From Candidatus Dormiibacterota bacterium (GTDB lineage Bacteria; Chloroflexota; Dormibacteria; Aeolococcales; Aeolococcaceae), in contig PKXZ01000024.1 of assembly GCA_003132525.1 (NCBI GenBank), positions 31,892 through 65,584 of the forward strand: a DNA stretch of 33,693 bases, given 5' to 3'. The notes below the pieces were generated by a model that had not been told where the DNA came from, did no database searches, and worked only from the letters and a program-made list of their open reading frames with translations. Positions 1-7,157 of this stretch are shown in pieces. The first letter of the stretch is position 1; the number at the start of each line of letters is the position of its first letter. The position numbers and the translations under genes were made by a program.

Positions 1-371
1 TAGCCGTCGGTGGACTCGGTGGCGGTGATCACGAGATCGAACCCTTCGCGGCGGATGGCGGCCGCAAGGATGCGGGCGGTGGTCAGGGCGTCGGAGCCGC
101 GAAGGGCGTCGTCGGAGATCAGGATCCCCTTCGCGGCACCCATGGCCAGCGCTTTCCGGACCGCGTCGATGCCGCGTTCCGGGCCCATTGAGACCACGGC
201 CACCTCACCACCCTGCGCCTCGACGAGCTGCAGTCCCGCCTCGACTCCGAACTCATCGCCGGGATCGAGAACGACCTCAACCCCCTCGCGCTTGAGCAGA
301 TGCGTGGTTGGGTCGAGCTGGCCGGTGGTATTGGGGTCGGGGATCTGCTTGACGCAGACGACGACCTTCAT
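1..371 (-). CDS. etfB: Electron transfer flavoprotein beta subunit, N-terminal part (runs off the left edge)
   Basis: Encodes the first 123 residues of an ETF beta subunit, which with EtfA carries electrons from acyl-CoA and related dehydrogenases to the membrane quinone pool. The start MKVVVCVKQIPDP is the family's hallmark, followed by LDPGDEFGVEAGLQL and the nucleotide-site stretch around GSDALTTARILAAAI. The reading frame is open to base 1, so the C-terminal half lies outside the window. The start ATG (371) has a good Shine-Dalgarno GGAGG at 381-377, and a TAGAGT -10 candidate sits at 410-405, so unlike many genes here it has a conventional leader. It lies downstream of, and on the same strand as, two glycan genes, but the promoter in the gap suggests separate transcription. 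An etfA or a dehydrogenase gene may follow to the left. Confidence 0.95.
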   Translation of the reverse strand, partial: MKVVVCVKQIPDPNTTGQLDPTTHLLKREGVEVVLDPGDEFGVEAGLQLVEAQGGEVAVVSMGPERGIDAVRKALAMGAAKGILISDDALRGSDALTTARILAAAIRREGFDLVITATESTDG

Positions 372-404
372 AGGTGCCTCCGTGTTTGTCGCCTCGGGAT
401 CGAA

Positions 405-410
405 ACTCTA
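405..410 (-). promoter_or_regulatory. -10 element (TAGAGT) of etfB
   Basis: TAGAGT on the minus strand, 33 bases before the etfB ATG, in the 45-base gap after the upstream glycosyltransferase stop. It fits the TANNNT pattern seen at other starts in this window. No clear -35 is visible. The leader would hold the GGAGG at 381-377. Confidence 0.45.
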
Positions 411-416
411 ACGCAC

Positions 417-1634
417 CTACGCCGAAATGCCCGGATCGGGGCGACCAAGTGCGCTCGCAATCGCCCCGAGATCGACCTCGCCGGCCAGCGCAATTCGCAC
501 CGCCTGAGGCTGAGAGGCACTGATGGCCTCGTTCAGCGTGCCCTCGCTCCAGCGCGAATCGGCAGTGGCGACGATCCCGTAGTGGTAGCGACGCCCAGAG
601 AGCCAGTCCTCCCACGACGTGGCGCCCGATACCGCCTCGATGCCGGCGTCACTGAGATCGTCGGGCCTGTTGACCGGATCGCCGTCGAGCGACGCGACCG
701 TGAATCGCGCCCGTGGCCAGCGCTGGCCCGCAGCCTCGGCCAGCGTGTGCAGCCGGCGTTGCTCGGGGGTTCCCTCGGCATCGGGACGAGGGCCGGTCAG
801 GATGAGGATCCGTTCGCACGTCATCGCGTCCCGACCCCCGATCATCGCGCTCGGCTCGACACGCCAGCTCTCGGGGGGCCGGCGGTCGAGGAGCGATCGC
901 CATCGCCCTCGGAGCAGGCGCCTGTTGCGTTCGATCTTCCCGCTCTGCACGCCGCCGGTGCCGGAGGCGCCGCGAACGTGCTCGACCAGCGACCGCGGCT
1001 GATAGACCACGCGCCCCGGTCCGGACGCGAGCGCCAGGCAGAGGTCGACGTCCTCGTAGTACAGGGGCGCGAAACGGGGGTCGAAGCCACCGACAGCGTT
1101 GAAGGCAGAGCGGCGAACGAGCAGGCATGCCGCAGACGCGTAGTCCACGGTTCGCCGGAAGTTGTACTCGGGGCGATTGGCAAGGTCGCCGTCGCCGTAC
1201 TGCCTGACCCTCCCATCCCGCCAGAGGATCGATCCGGCCTCCTGGAGCCTGCCATCCGGGTAGAGCAGCTTCGGAGCGACCGCCGCAACGCCGCGGCAGT
1301 CGGCGACCTCGATCAGTGGCTCGAGCCATCCGGGGCGGACCCAGGCGTCGCTGTTGAGCAGCAGCAGATGCCTACCGCGCGCCAGCCCAGCGCCCTGATT
1401 GTTGGCCGGCCCAAAACCGAGATTGCTCGGGTTGCGAAGGATGGTGGCGCCCGCGACCTGCTCGAGCTCGTCGAGTGTGCCGTCGGTCGAAGCGTTGTCG
1501 ACGATCACCACCTCGTAGCGCGGTTCGGTGACCTCGGCAAGCAACCGGAGCGCCTCCCTGGTGAGATCCCACCGGTTGTACGTGAGCATCACCACCGTCA
1601 CGTCCGGCCGGGCCACCTCAGGGAAGCGGATCAC
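417..1634 (-). CDS. Family 2 glycosyltransferase (rhamnosyltransferase-like) with an extra C-terminal domain
   Basis: A cytoplasmic GT-A glycosyltransferase that would add a sugar from a nucleotide donor to a growing surface glycan. Family features are VVMLTYNR at the N-terminus, VDNASTDGT, NLGFGPANNQG, the DXD-equivalent LLLNSDAWV, and the acceptor-side YYEDVDLCLA with a following VEHVRG, as in WbbL-type rhamnosyltransferases. About 250 residues make this domain. A further ~125 residues (RILILTGPRPDAEGTPEQRR onward) look like the first Rossmann half of a GT-B enzyme but stop before a donor-binding half. I take GTG 1634 as the start because it overlaps the stop of the upstream gene as GTGA, the junction type common here; GTG 1652 would add six residues. 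Donor and acceptor cannot be read from sequence. Confidence 0.88.
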   Translation of the reverse strand: MIRFPEVARPDVTVVMLTYNRWDLTREALRLLAEVTEPRYEVVIVDNASTDGTLDELEQVAGATILRNPSNLGFGPANNQGAGLARGRHLLLLNSDAWVRPGWLEPLIEVADCRGVAAVAPKLLYPDGRLQEAGSILWRDGRVRQYGDGDLANRPEYNFRRTVDYASAACLLVRRSAFNAVGGFDPRFAPLYYEDVDLCLALASGPGRVVYQPRSLVEHVRGASGTGGVQSGKIERNRRLLRGRWRSLLDRRPPESWRVEPSAMIGGRDAMTCERILILTGPRPDAEGTPEQRRLHTLAEAAGQRWPRARFTVASLDGDPVNRPDDLSDAGIEAVSGATSWEDWLSGRRYHYGIVATADSRWSEGTLNEAISASQPQAVRIALAGEVDLGAIASALGRPDPGISA

Positions 1635-2962
1635 GTGCGACGCCGCTGCCACCGCTGGTATCCCTCGCGGATCGGCCGGGCGATGCGATGCTCGGGCGAC
1701 GCTCGGAGGTGATCGAGCTCCGCCTGGAGTCGCGACAGCTCTGCCTGAAGGGCGCTGCGCTCGTCGACCAGGCGCTGCTGGAGGATCGCCAGCGCCGAGC
1801 CGACCGGGTCCAGCCCGATTGCGTTCTGCTGCACGCTCGCATGGCGCGGAAGCCGCTCGGCGAGCTCGGTGAGCGCACCGTCGAGCGTCTCGACCGCCTT
1901 GTCGATGGCGACTGGGTGGGCTCCGGCGAGCATCGCCTGGATCGCATCAGGCATGTCCCCCTCGACGACAGGAATCGACGCGTCGACGCGATGCCTCTGT
2001 CCCGCGTCGGCCATCGATACGGATGCCCCAAGCGACGCCGCGAGATGCGCGCCGGCGGGAGACGTGGCGACAACCGCGGCCGACCGGGACATCGTCGCCG
2101 CGATGTCGTCGAGTCCAGCCCATATCGGGAGGTGATGGACGCGCTCGGCGGCGAGGCCCTGCACGTTGAGGCTGGCTCCGGTCAACGGCTGACCGGTCGG
2201 ATCCATGGTCAGGACAACCACTGACAGCTTCGCGTCGGCTCGCAGGGCCGCTGCCAGAGCGTCCGCAAGACGTTCGTTCACAGGCGATCCAGAAAAGCCG
2301 GATGTGACCTCGACGACGAGCCTCCGCCCCGCCGGGACGGCACCGCTGAGCCGAAGCAGGTCGGCTCGCCGGCGCAGAACCTCGGCAGGGAAGACGCGAC
2401 CAGCAAGGAGCACCGGATCGCCCGATTGCACCGCAGTGCCCCCGAGCCGCTCCTGGGTGATCTCGTCGCGTGCCCAGACGTCCCTGCCTGAGAGGCCGCT
2501 CAGATCGGTGTCTCCGCTCGAAGCCGCCACAGCGAACCAGACGACCGAGGATGCCGGATCGCGTCCTCCTCGCATCCCCGTCAGCGCTAGGCTGGCGATG
2601 TCGCGATCGGCGATCGGCGCTCCCGCCGGGTATCGGGCCGCCCAACTTCGGGCGTCGTCAAGCACATCGCCGGTGATGATCAGCGCGTCAAGTTCGTAGG
2701 GGTACGTTCTCGACGGCGGTGGCAGCGGATGCGCCAGCCGGCCCTCGTCGCCGGGAATCGGACGCTCCGCACCGAACGGAGCCAGCGCGGCGATGGCGAT
2801 GTCCGGCCGCCGCCAGGCCAGTTCGGCTTCGAGTACGCGGCGCAGCACAACTTCGCCGAGCTCTCCCGTATCGAATGCCCCGAAGAGTCCGACAACCGGC
2901 CGCGCAGCGACACCGTCCACGAGATGCCTCCGTGTTGCGCTCGGATCAGGGGCGACCGTCAC
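1631..2962 (-). CDS. Polysaccharide pyruvyl transferase-like protein with C-terminal coiled coil
   Basis: A 443-residue cytoplasmic protein. The N-terminal VGLFGAFDTGELGEVVLRRVLEAEL matches the 'G(N/A)xGDE' opening of the polysaccharide pyruvyl transferase fold, and a later stretch (ATMSRSAAVVATSPAGAHLAASLGAS, about residues 288-315) matches its ligand-binding C-terminal half. Family members transfer pyruvate from phosphoenolpyruvate, or act as GT-B-like sugar transferases, on surface polysaccharides. Residues about 390-430 (ILQQRLVDERSALQAELSRL and on) form a heptad-like coiled coil, followed by an Arg-rich tail. The GTG start at 2962 leaves a 93-base spacer to the divergent gene at 3056. 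It overlaps the downstream glycosyltransferase by four bases, implying co-translation. The family call is by fold pattern, and catalytic residues are not obvious. Confidence 0.68.
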   Translation of the reverse strand: MTVAPDPSATRRHLVDGVAARPVVGLFGAFDTGELGEVVLRRVLEAELAWRRPDIAIAALAPFGAERPIPGDEGRLAHPLPPPSRTYPYELDALIITGDVLDDARSWAARYPAGAPIADRDIASLALTGMRGGRDPASSVVWFAVAASSGDTDLSGLSGRDVWARDEITQERLGGTAVQSGDPVLLAGRVFPAEVLRRRADLLRLSGAVPAGRRLVVEVTSGFSGSPVNERLADALAAALRADAKLSVVVLTMDPTGQPLTGASLNVQGLAAERVHHLPIWAGLDDIAATMSRSAAVVATSPAGAHLAASLGASVSMADAGQRHRVDASIPVVEGDMPDAIQAMLAGAHPVAIDKAVETLDGALTELAERLPRHASVQQNAIGLDPVGSALAILQQRLVDERSALQAELSRLQAELDHLRASPEHRIARPIREGYQRWQRRRT

Positions 2963-3055
2963 GTCTCAGCAGTGGCTCAGGGAATGCGCGCCAGTGCCGG
3001 AGAGAATGAGGACACCGCCCACCATAAAACAAGTCGAAAGGCATAGGAGCTAGGG

Positions 3056-3634
3056 ATGTTCGGAAATTTCTTCACCAAGCGGGTCGCGATCAGCGCGGCC
3101 GCATTTGTGGTCGTCGCGGTCGCCGGGATCGCCACGGTCTCGATCATCCCTGCGCTGGCGGCCGGGATCGGCGGCGGCAACGCTTCGACGCTTGCCGCGA
3201 CGCCTGCACCCAGCACCGCCAAGACTGGCAATGCGGGCGCCAAAGCTGTCGCGGCGAGGCGCATCGCGCTGGCGCTCTTCCGCGAGTCAGTCAAGGAGAC
3301 GGGCCTCAGCCGCACCACCGTCCTCAAGGACCTGCTCAACGGCGAGACCCTCGCCCAGATCGACGGCTCGAAAGCGCAGGCCGTGGAGAGCGCCGTGATG
3401 GCCAAGATCACCACGCGCCTGAACAAAGCCGTGACCAACGGCAAGATCACCAAAACCCAGGAGACAACGCTGAGCACGACCGCGACAGCGGGCATCAGCA
3501 AGCTGATGAACCTCAACCTCAGCTCGTACATCAGGGTTCGCTTCGGCGGATTCACGACAAAGCCCTCCACGTCGACGCCCCCCTCGTCGACCGCCTCCCC
3601 CGCCGCCGTCACCGGGTCGAGCTCCGCGCTCTGA
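3056..3634 (+). CDS. Small secreted protein of unknown function
   Basis: A 192-residue protein with a clear Sec signal: charged start (MFGNFFTKR), hydrophobic core about residues 10-32, and an ALAAG cleavage-like site near 35. The mature part has a low-complexity Ala/Thr/Pro linker, then a helical, Lys-rich module (about 65-150) with ETGLSRTTVLKDLLNGETLAQI and AVTNGKITKTQETTL. Such short 'xGxIT..Q' helical repeats occur in many actinobacterial exported proteins without assigned function. The C-terminus is Ser/Thr/Pro-rich and could be glycosylated or wall-associated. ATG 3056 has a Shine-Dalgarno AGGAG at 3045-3049. A strong hairpin follows the stop (3651-3681). It stands alone between divergent glycan genes and the cyclophilin. 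Confidence 0.8.
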   Translation: MFGNFFTKRVAISAAAFVVVAVAGIATVSIIPALAAGIGGGNASTLAATPAPSTAKTGNAGAKAVAARRIALALFRESVKETGLSRTTVLKDLLNGETLAQIDGSKAQAVESAVMAKITTRLNKAVTNGKITKTQETTLSTTATAGISKLMNLNLSSYIRVRFGGFTTKPSTSTPPSSTASPAAVTGSSSAL

Positions 3635-3650
3635 CCGGGCCGGCGGTCCG

Positions 3651-3681
3651 GCAGTCTATCCGGCCACCCCGGGTAGACTGC
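3651..3681. repeat. 13-bp inverted repeat between the secreted protein and cyclophilin genes, overlapping the cyclophilin -10
   Basis: The arms at 3651-3663 and 3669-3681 pair at 12 of 13 positions, with the other a G-U wobble in RNA; the loop is CCACC. It lies 16 bases after the secreted protein stop and ends four bases before the cyclophilin ATG. The right arm contains the -10 candidate TAGACT, and the left arm carries the same hexamer on the minus strand. As RNA it could end the upstream transcript, though no U-tract follows (CCCCGATG). As DNA it could be an operator. Confidence 0.7.
3674..3679 (+). promoter_or_regulatory. -10 element (TAGACT) of the cyclophilin gene, leaderless
   Basis: TAGACT ends six bases before ATG 3686, which places the expected transcription start on or next to the start codon. 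No Shine-Dalgarno is visible between them. The element sits in the right arm of the 3651-3681 inverted repeat. Confidence 0.5.
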
Positions 3682-3685
3682 CCCG

Positions 3686-4165
3686 ATGCCCAAGAAGAAT
3701 TACACCGCCGCTGAGCAGGTCACCGATCCTGCGAAGCGCTACACCGCAACCATCACGACCGACCGCGGCGACATCGTCATCGCCCTCGACCCGGCACGCG
3801 CACCGAAGTCGGTCAACAACTTCGTCTTTCTCGCCCGCGACGGCTTCTACGACGGTCTCACCTTCCATCGCATCGTCGACGACTTCGTCATCCAGGGTGG
3901 CTGCCCGGAGGGCACAGGTCGAGGAGGCCCGGGATACCGCTTCGAGGACGAGCCCGTGCAGGGTGAGTACGAGGCGGGAGCGGTCGCGATGGCCAACTCC
4001 GGCCCGAACACCAACGGCTCGCAGTTCTTCATCTGCACGGTCGACGACCGTCACAAGCTCACCAAGTCCTACAACCTATTCGGCCAGGTGGTCAAAGGCA
4101 TGGACGTGGTGGGCTCCATCCGCAAGGACGACGTGATGAAGTCGGTGACCATCGCCGAGGAGTGA
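3686..4165 (+). CDS. Cyclophilin-type peptidyl-prolyl cis-trans isomerase
   Basis: A 159-residue cytoplasmic PPIase that speeds proline isomerisation during folding. It is a single compact cyclophilin domain: TTDRGDIVIALDP, SVNNFVFLARDGFYDGLTFHRI with the catalytic Arg in FHRI, VIQGGCPEGTGRGGPGYRFEDE, then AMANSGPNTNGSQFFI and the NLFGQVVKGMDVV end motif. Active-site Arg, Phe and Gln positions are present. There is no signal peptide or membrane anchor, so it differs from secreted actinobacterial cyclophilins. The start has no ribosome site but a TAGACT hexamer six bases upstream, suggesting a leaderless message. The stop overlaps the next gene, so it probably heads a three-gene plus-strand unit. 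Confidence 0.95.
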   Translation: MPKKNYTAAEQVTDPAKRYTATITTDRGDIVIALDPARAPKSVNNFVFLARDGFYDGLTFHRIVDDFVIQGGCPEGTGRGGPGYRFEDEPVQGEYEAGAVAMANSGPNTNGSQFFICTVDDRHKLTKSYNLFGQVVKGMDVVGSIRKDDVMKSVTIAEE

Positions 4166-5028
4166 TGGCGGACTCTCAACTGCGTCTGATGGCGGTCCAT
4201 GCCCACGAGGACGACGAGACCATCACGATGGGCGGGACGCTTGCCACGTACGCCGATCGCGGGGTGCGCACCTGCGTCGTGTGCTGCACCGACGGCAAGC
4301 TGGCGACCATCGTGGCCCCGGACATGCCCGAGGAGACAACGCGTCCCCGCCTCGCCGAGATTCGCGAGGCTGAGTTGCGTGAGGCGCTCCGAATCCTCAA
4401 GGTCGATGAGGTGGAATTTCTCCGCTACGGCGACTCGGGGATGGCCGGAACGCCGACCAACTTTCTTCCCGACGCCTTCTGGATGGTGCCAATCGACGAA
4501 GCGACGGGCAGGATCGTCGCGCAGATCCGCCGTTTCCGTCCCCATGTTGTCGTCACCTATGACGGAAACGGCGGCTACGGTCATCCCGATCACATCCAGA
4601 CGCACCGGGCCACGCTGCTCGCGGTTGAGGCTGCTCGTCTCAAGCCGCTGTACAAGGACGCCGGCGAGCCATGGCGTGTCCAGAAGCTGTACTACACCGC
4701 GTTTCCACGCGCGGAGTTCGAGCGCATGGTCGAGACTGCCAAGGCGGCCGGCATGGAACCCCCTTTCGGGGAGGCGAGCGCTGATGAGATGGAATTCCTC
4801 ACGGCCGACGAGGACGTGACCACCACCATCGACACCGTCAACGTCATCGGACGCAAGCGCGACGCACTCCGTGCGCACCACAGTCAGATCTCCGAAGACT
4901 GGCCGCAGCTCACCATGCCCGACGAGGTCCTCAAGCAATTCGCTGACGAACACTTCCAGCTCGCCATGTCACGCAAGCCGGCGGTGCTCCCGGAGAACGA
5001 CCTCTTCAGCGGCGTCGAAGCAAGCTAA
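4162..5028 (+). CDS. PIG-L family zinc-dependent amidase/deacetylase (Mca/MshB-like)
   Basis: A 288-residue LmbE/PIG-L hydrolase. The family includes N-acetylglucosaminyl-inositol deacetylase MshB and the mycothiol S-conjugate amidase Mca, and the overall pattern (VHAHEDDETITMGGTLATYADRG at the start, GGYGHPDHIQTHR at 137-149, a long C-terminal region ending in HSQISEDWP) resembles Mca. Zinc ligands by analogy are His15, Asp18 and His144, with Asp17 as general base; all are present. The usual AHPDDE is AHEDDE here, with Glu in place of Pro. The GTG start (4162) overlaps the cyclophilin stop; ATG 4165 is equally possible, and GAGGAG lies just upstream. Substrate is unproven; related deacetylases act on other GlcNAc-linked molecules, including glycan precursors. 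Confidence 0.88.
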   Translation: MMADSQLRLMAVHAHEDDETITMGGTLATYADRGVRTCVVCCTDGKLATIVAPDMPEETTRPRLAEIREAELREALRILKVDEVEFLRYGDSGMAGTPTNFLPDAFWMVPIDEATGRIVAQIRRFRPHVVVTYDGNGGYGHPDHIQTHRATLLAVEAARLKPLYKDAGEPWRVQKLYYTAFPRAEFERMVETAKAAGMEPPFGEASADEMEFLTADEDVTTTIDTVNVIGRKRDALRAHHSQISEDWPQLTMPDEVLKQFADEHFQLAMSRKPAVLPENDLFSGVEAS

Positions 5029-5051
5029 CCCTCAACCACGGATGACGCCGC

Positions 5052-5975
5052 GTGGTGCTATCGCTTCCCGGGGGTGATGCACTCGCGAGTTGGTGCGAGC
5101 AGTGGCTCGGCGCCAGACCGGTTGACGTCATCTTTAAAAGCGGCCACCTCTCCACGGTCCTTGGCCTGCGCCTAGCCGATGCCCGGGAGGTGGTGGTCAA
5201 GGTACGGCCAGACTCGCCACGAATCAGCGGATGCGTCGAGGTGCAGCGTCGTCTCTGGGAGTCCGGTTTTCCGTGCCCCAGGCCGCTCGCCGGTCCCGCG
5301 CCGCTTGTTGCCGGCATCGCGACCGCCGAGGAATACGTACGCGGTGGGACGCAGCTGGAGCGTGGTGGCGACTCGCCGATCCGGTTCGCAACGTTGTTGT
5401 GGCAGCTCATGGATCGATGCGCGCTCCTCCACGTCGAGCATCGCCTGGATCCACCGCCGCCATGGGTTTCCTGGGATCACACCGGACCGGGCGTGTGGGC
5501 TGCGGCCAGCGACAGCGACGCTGATCTCAATGCAGACCCGGAGCCCCGCTGGTTGAACGAGATCGGTGCCAGGACCCGCGAGATCCTTCTCGCCTTTCGC
5601 GCGCCTCTCGTCGTCGGGCACGTCGACTGGGAGTCTCAGAACATTCGGTGGCAGGACGGTCAACCCCTGGCCGTGCACGATTGGGACAGCGCCGCGACGC
5701 GGCCCGAGGTAACGATCGTGGGCGCCGCGGCGGCGGTATTCGCAAGAACCGGCGAGCCCGGTGGTGCAGCCACCGTTGAAGAAAGCGAGCTCTTCTTCGA
5801 TGCGTATCAGCGCGAGCGCCGAGGCTCTTTTACAAAGGGCGAGCTGGGTGCCGCGTGGGCTGCAGGCCTGTGGGTTCTGGCCTTTGATACAAAGGAGAAC
5901 ACCGTCAACCAACGTGGCGATCCCGAGGAGTTTGCGGATGAGGCATGGGAGCGACTCCGACGGGCCTCCAGCTAA
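5052..5975 (+). CDS. Aminoglycoside phosphotransferase (APH)-fold kinase
   Basis: A 307-residue APH/choline-kinase-fold protein expected to phosphorylate a small hydroxylated molecule with ATP. Visible landmarks are the nucleotide-lobe lysine in VVVKVRP (Lys50), the Brenner motif HVDWESQN (190-197) with the catalytic Asp, and the metal-binding HDWDSA (209-214). The C-terminal region (FFDAYQRERRG...) is helical, as in the family. It starts at GTG 5052 (or GTG 5055), 23 bases after the PIG-L stop, with no good ribosome site, so it may rely on read-through from the upstream gene. It ends 26 bases from the convergent propeller gene. Members range from antibiotic-resistance enzymes to sugar or amine kinases; nothing here fixes the substrate. 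Confidence 0.82.
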   Translation: MVLSLPGGDALASWCEQWLGARPVDVIFKSGHLSTVLGLRLADAREVVVKVRPDSPRISGCVEVQRRLWESGFPCPRPLAGPAPLVAGIATAEEYVRGGTQLERGGDSPIRFATLLWQLMDRCALLHVEHRLDPPPPWVSWDHTGPGVWAAASDSDADLNADPEPRWLNEIGARTREILLAFRAPLVVGHVDWESQNIRWQDGQPLAVHDWDSAATRPEVTIVGAAAAVFARTGEPGGAATVEESELFFDAYQRERRGSFTKGELGAAWAAGLWVLAFDTKENTVNQRGDPEEFADEAWERLRRASS

Positions 5976-6001
5976 CTTCGCACGCTGGGAATCACGGTTC
6001 G

Positions 6002-7057
6002 TCAGCCCAACTGTTTCCAGCCTGCGCCGGTCCATGCCCAGATGTGGTACGGCGTGGAGTTGCCCTCGACTGTTGAATCGGCCCCGATGAGTCGCAGCCC
6101 ATCATCCGTCTCGATGAAGCTGGCGCCCGAGACGACCGGAGCCCCCGCGGCGCGCAGCGCAACCCACTCGCGACTCACAAGTCGGTACGTGAGCACTGGC
6201 GTCAGTGGCGTCTGAGGGCTGAGTTCCTGCCCGCACAAGAGCAAGGAGTGGCTGCTCGCATCCCAACCCAGACCGAACACCGCTCCAATAATTGGCGGGA
6301 GCCTCGTGTCGGCGATGAAGTGCCACGCGGCGCCGTCCCAGCGCCACATCTGCGCGTCCCCCGCTACGGTCAAGTCACTTGAAAACAAGCAACAACTCAT
6401 CGCCACCAGTTCGTCTGATGACGGGTCGAAGGCAAGCTGAAGTGCATTGGCCGGAAACGGTGCAGGTCCGCCCCTGGGCATCCAACGATTGCCGGCCCAC
6501 AGCCAGGTCTGACTACTCGAATTGTCTCCCGCTGATGCAGGTGTGACCAGCACCATCTGCTGAAGTGCGGGATCCCATCGCAGCGTTCCACCAGCGACCG
6601 GCGGTCGGGTGATGTCGGCATCCAACTCGTGCCATGTCTCACCATCCCAGCTCCACGTCCCGTCGTTGCCAGCCGCCTCAAACGATCCTCCCCCCGCGAG
6701 CATGACCGCCCGACTCACGGGATCGTAGACAGCGCTGGCGCCGTAGAGCGCTGGGGGCTGCGTCGCAGGCGCGGCAAGCGTCCAGCCAGGTCCAGTCCAA
6801 AGCCAGGTATCGCCACCGGTTCCAGCACTTCCACCGTAGGCGACGATCTGACCAGTGGCGGCGTCATCAGCAACACTGAATCCGTCGGCACTTGGTTGTG
6901 CCGTCGGTGTCGGCGGTGCAACCAATTGCTGCGGCGTGTGCGGCACGTGAGGCACGGGACCCGGACGAGATATCAGGTAACCGATCAGCCCGGTGCCGGC
7001 GACGGCGACAACCAGGGCAAGAACGGTGGTCTGGGTACGGCGCGGATGGTCTCCCAT
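6002..7057 (-). CDS. Membrane-anchored six-blade kelch-like beta-propeller protein
   Basis: A 351-residue protein with an N-terminal transmembrane segment (about 11-29, LALVVAVAGTGLIGYLI) and a Pro-rich linker, so the rest should face outside. The motif W-x-W-x-G-x-x-W recurs with a period of about 50 residues, at 85-92, 135-142, 185-192, 238-245, 291-298 (degenerate) and 340-347, each preceded by a 'DPxSxxxVxxGG'-type strand pair. This predicts a six-bladed kelch/galactose-oxidase-like propeller. No catalytic residues are evident, so a binding role is more likely. The ATG start has a GAGG three bases upstream. It is last in the minus-strand run from the kinase, with a 100-base gap after DUF2252 that includes a GC-rich palindrome. 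Confidence 0.75.
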   Translation of the reverse strand: MGDHPRRTQTTVLALVVAVAGTGLIGYLISRPGPVPHVPHTPQQLVAPPTPTAQPSADGFSVADDAATGQIVAYGGSAGTGGDTWLWTGPGWTLAAPATQPPALYGASAVYDPVSRAVMLAGGGSFEAAGNDGTWSWDGETWHELDADITRPPVAGGTLRWDPALQQMVLVTPASAGDNSSSQTWLWAGNRWMPRGGPAPFPANALQLAFDPSSDELVAMSCCLFSSDLTVAGDAQMWRWDGAAWHFIADTRLPPIIGAVFGLGWDASSHSLLLCGQELSPQTPLTPVLTYRLVSREWVALRAAGAPVVSGASFIETDDGLRLIGADSTVEGNSTPYHIWAWTGAGWKQLG

Positions 7058-7088
7058 CAGCCTCGATCATGCGCTCCGCCACCCGAAA

Positions 7089-7101
7089 CGGCGGACCGCC
7101 G
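7089..7101. repeat. GC-rich palindrome between the DUF2252 and propeller genes
   Basis: CGGCGG-A-CCGCCG is a perfect inverted repeat, 57 bases past the DUF2252 stop. On the minus strand it is followed by TTTC, so a weak terminator for the thiolase-DUF2252 unit is possible. No other signal is visible in the 100-base gap. Confidence 0.35.
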
Positions 7102-7157
7102 GCGTCACCACTCTTTGAGCCGTAGGGAATGGCAGAGGTGAACTGCGGGACTGGTGA

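Noticed and set aside
300-1712. 470-codon plus-strand frame opposite etfB and the glycosyltransferase
   Set aside because: It crosses two well-supported minus-strand genes and has no family features.
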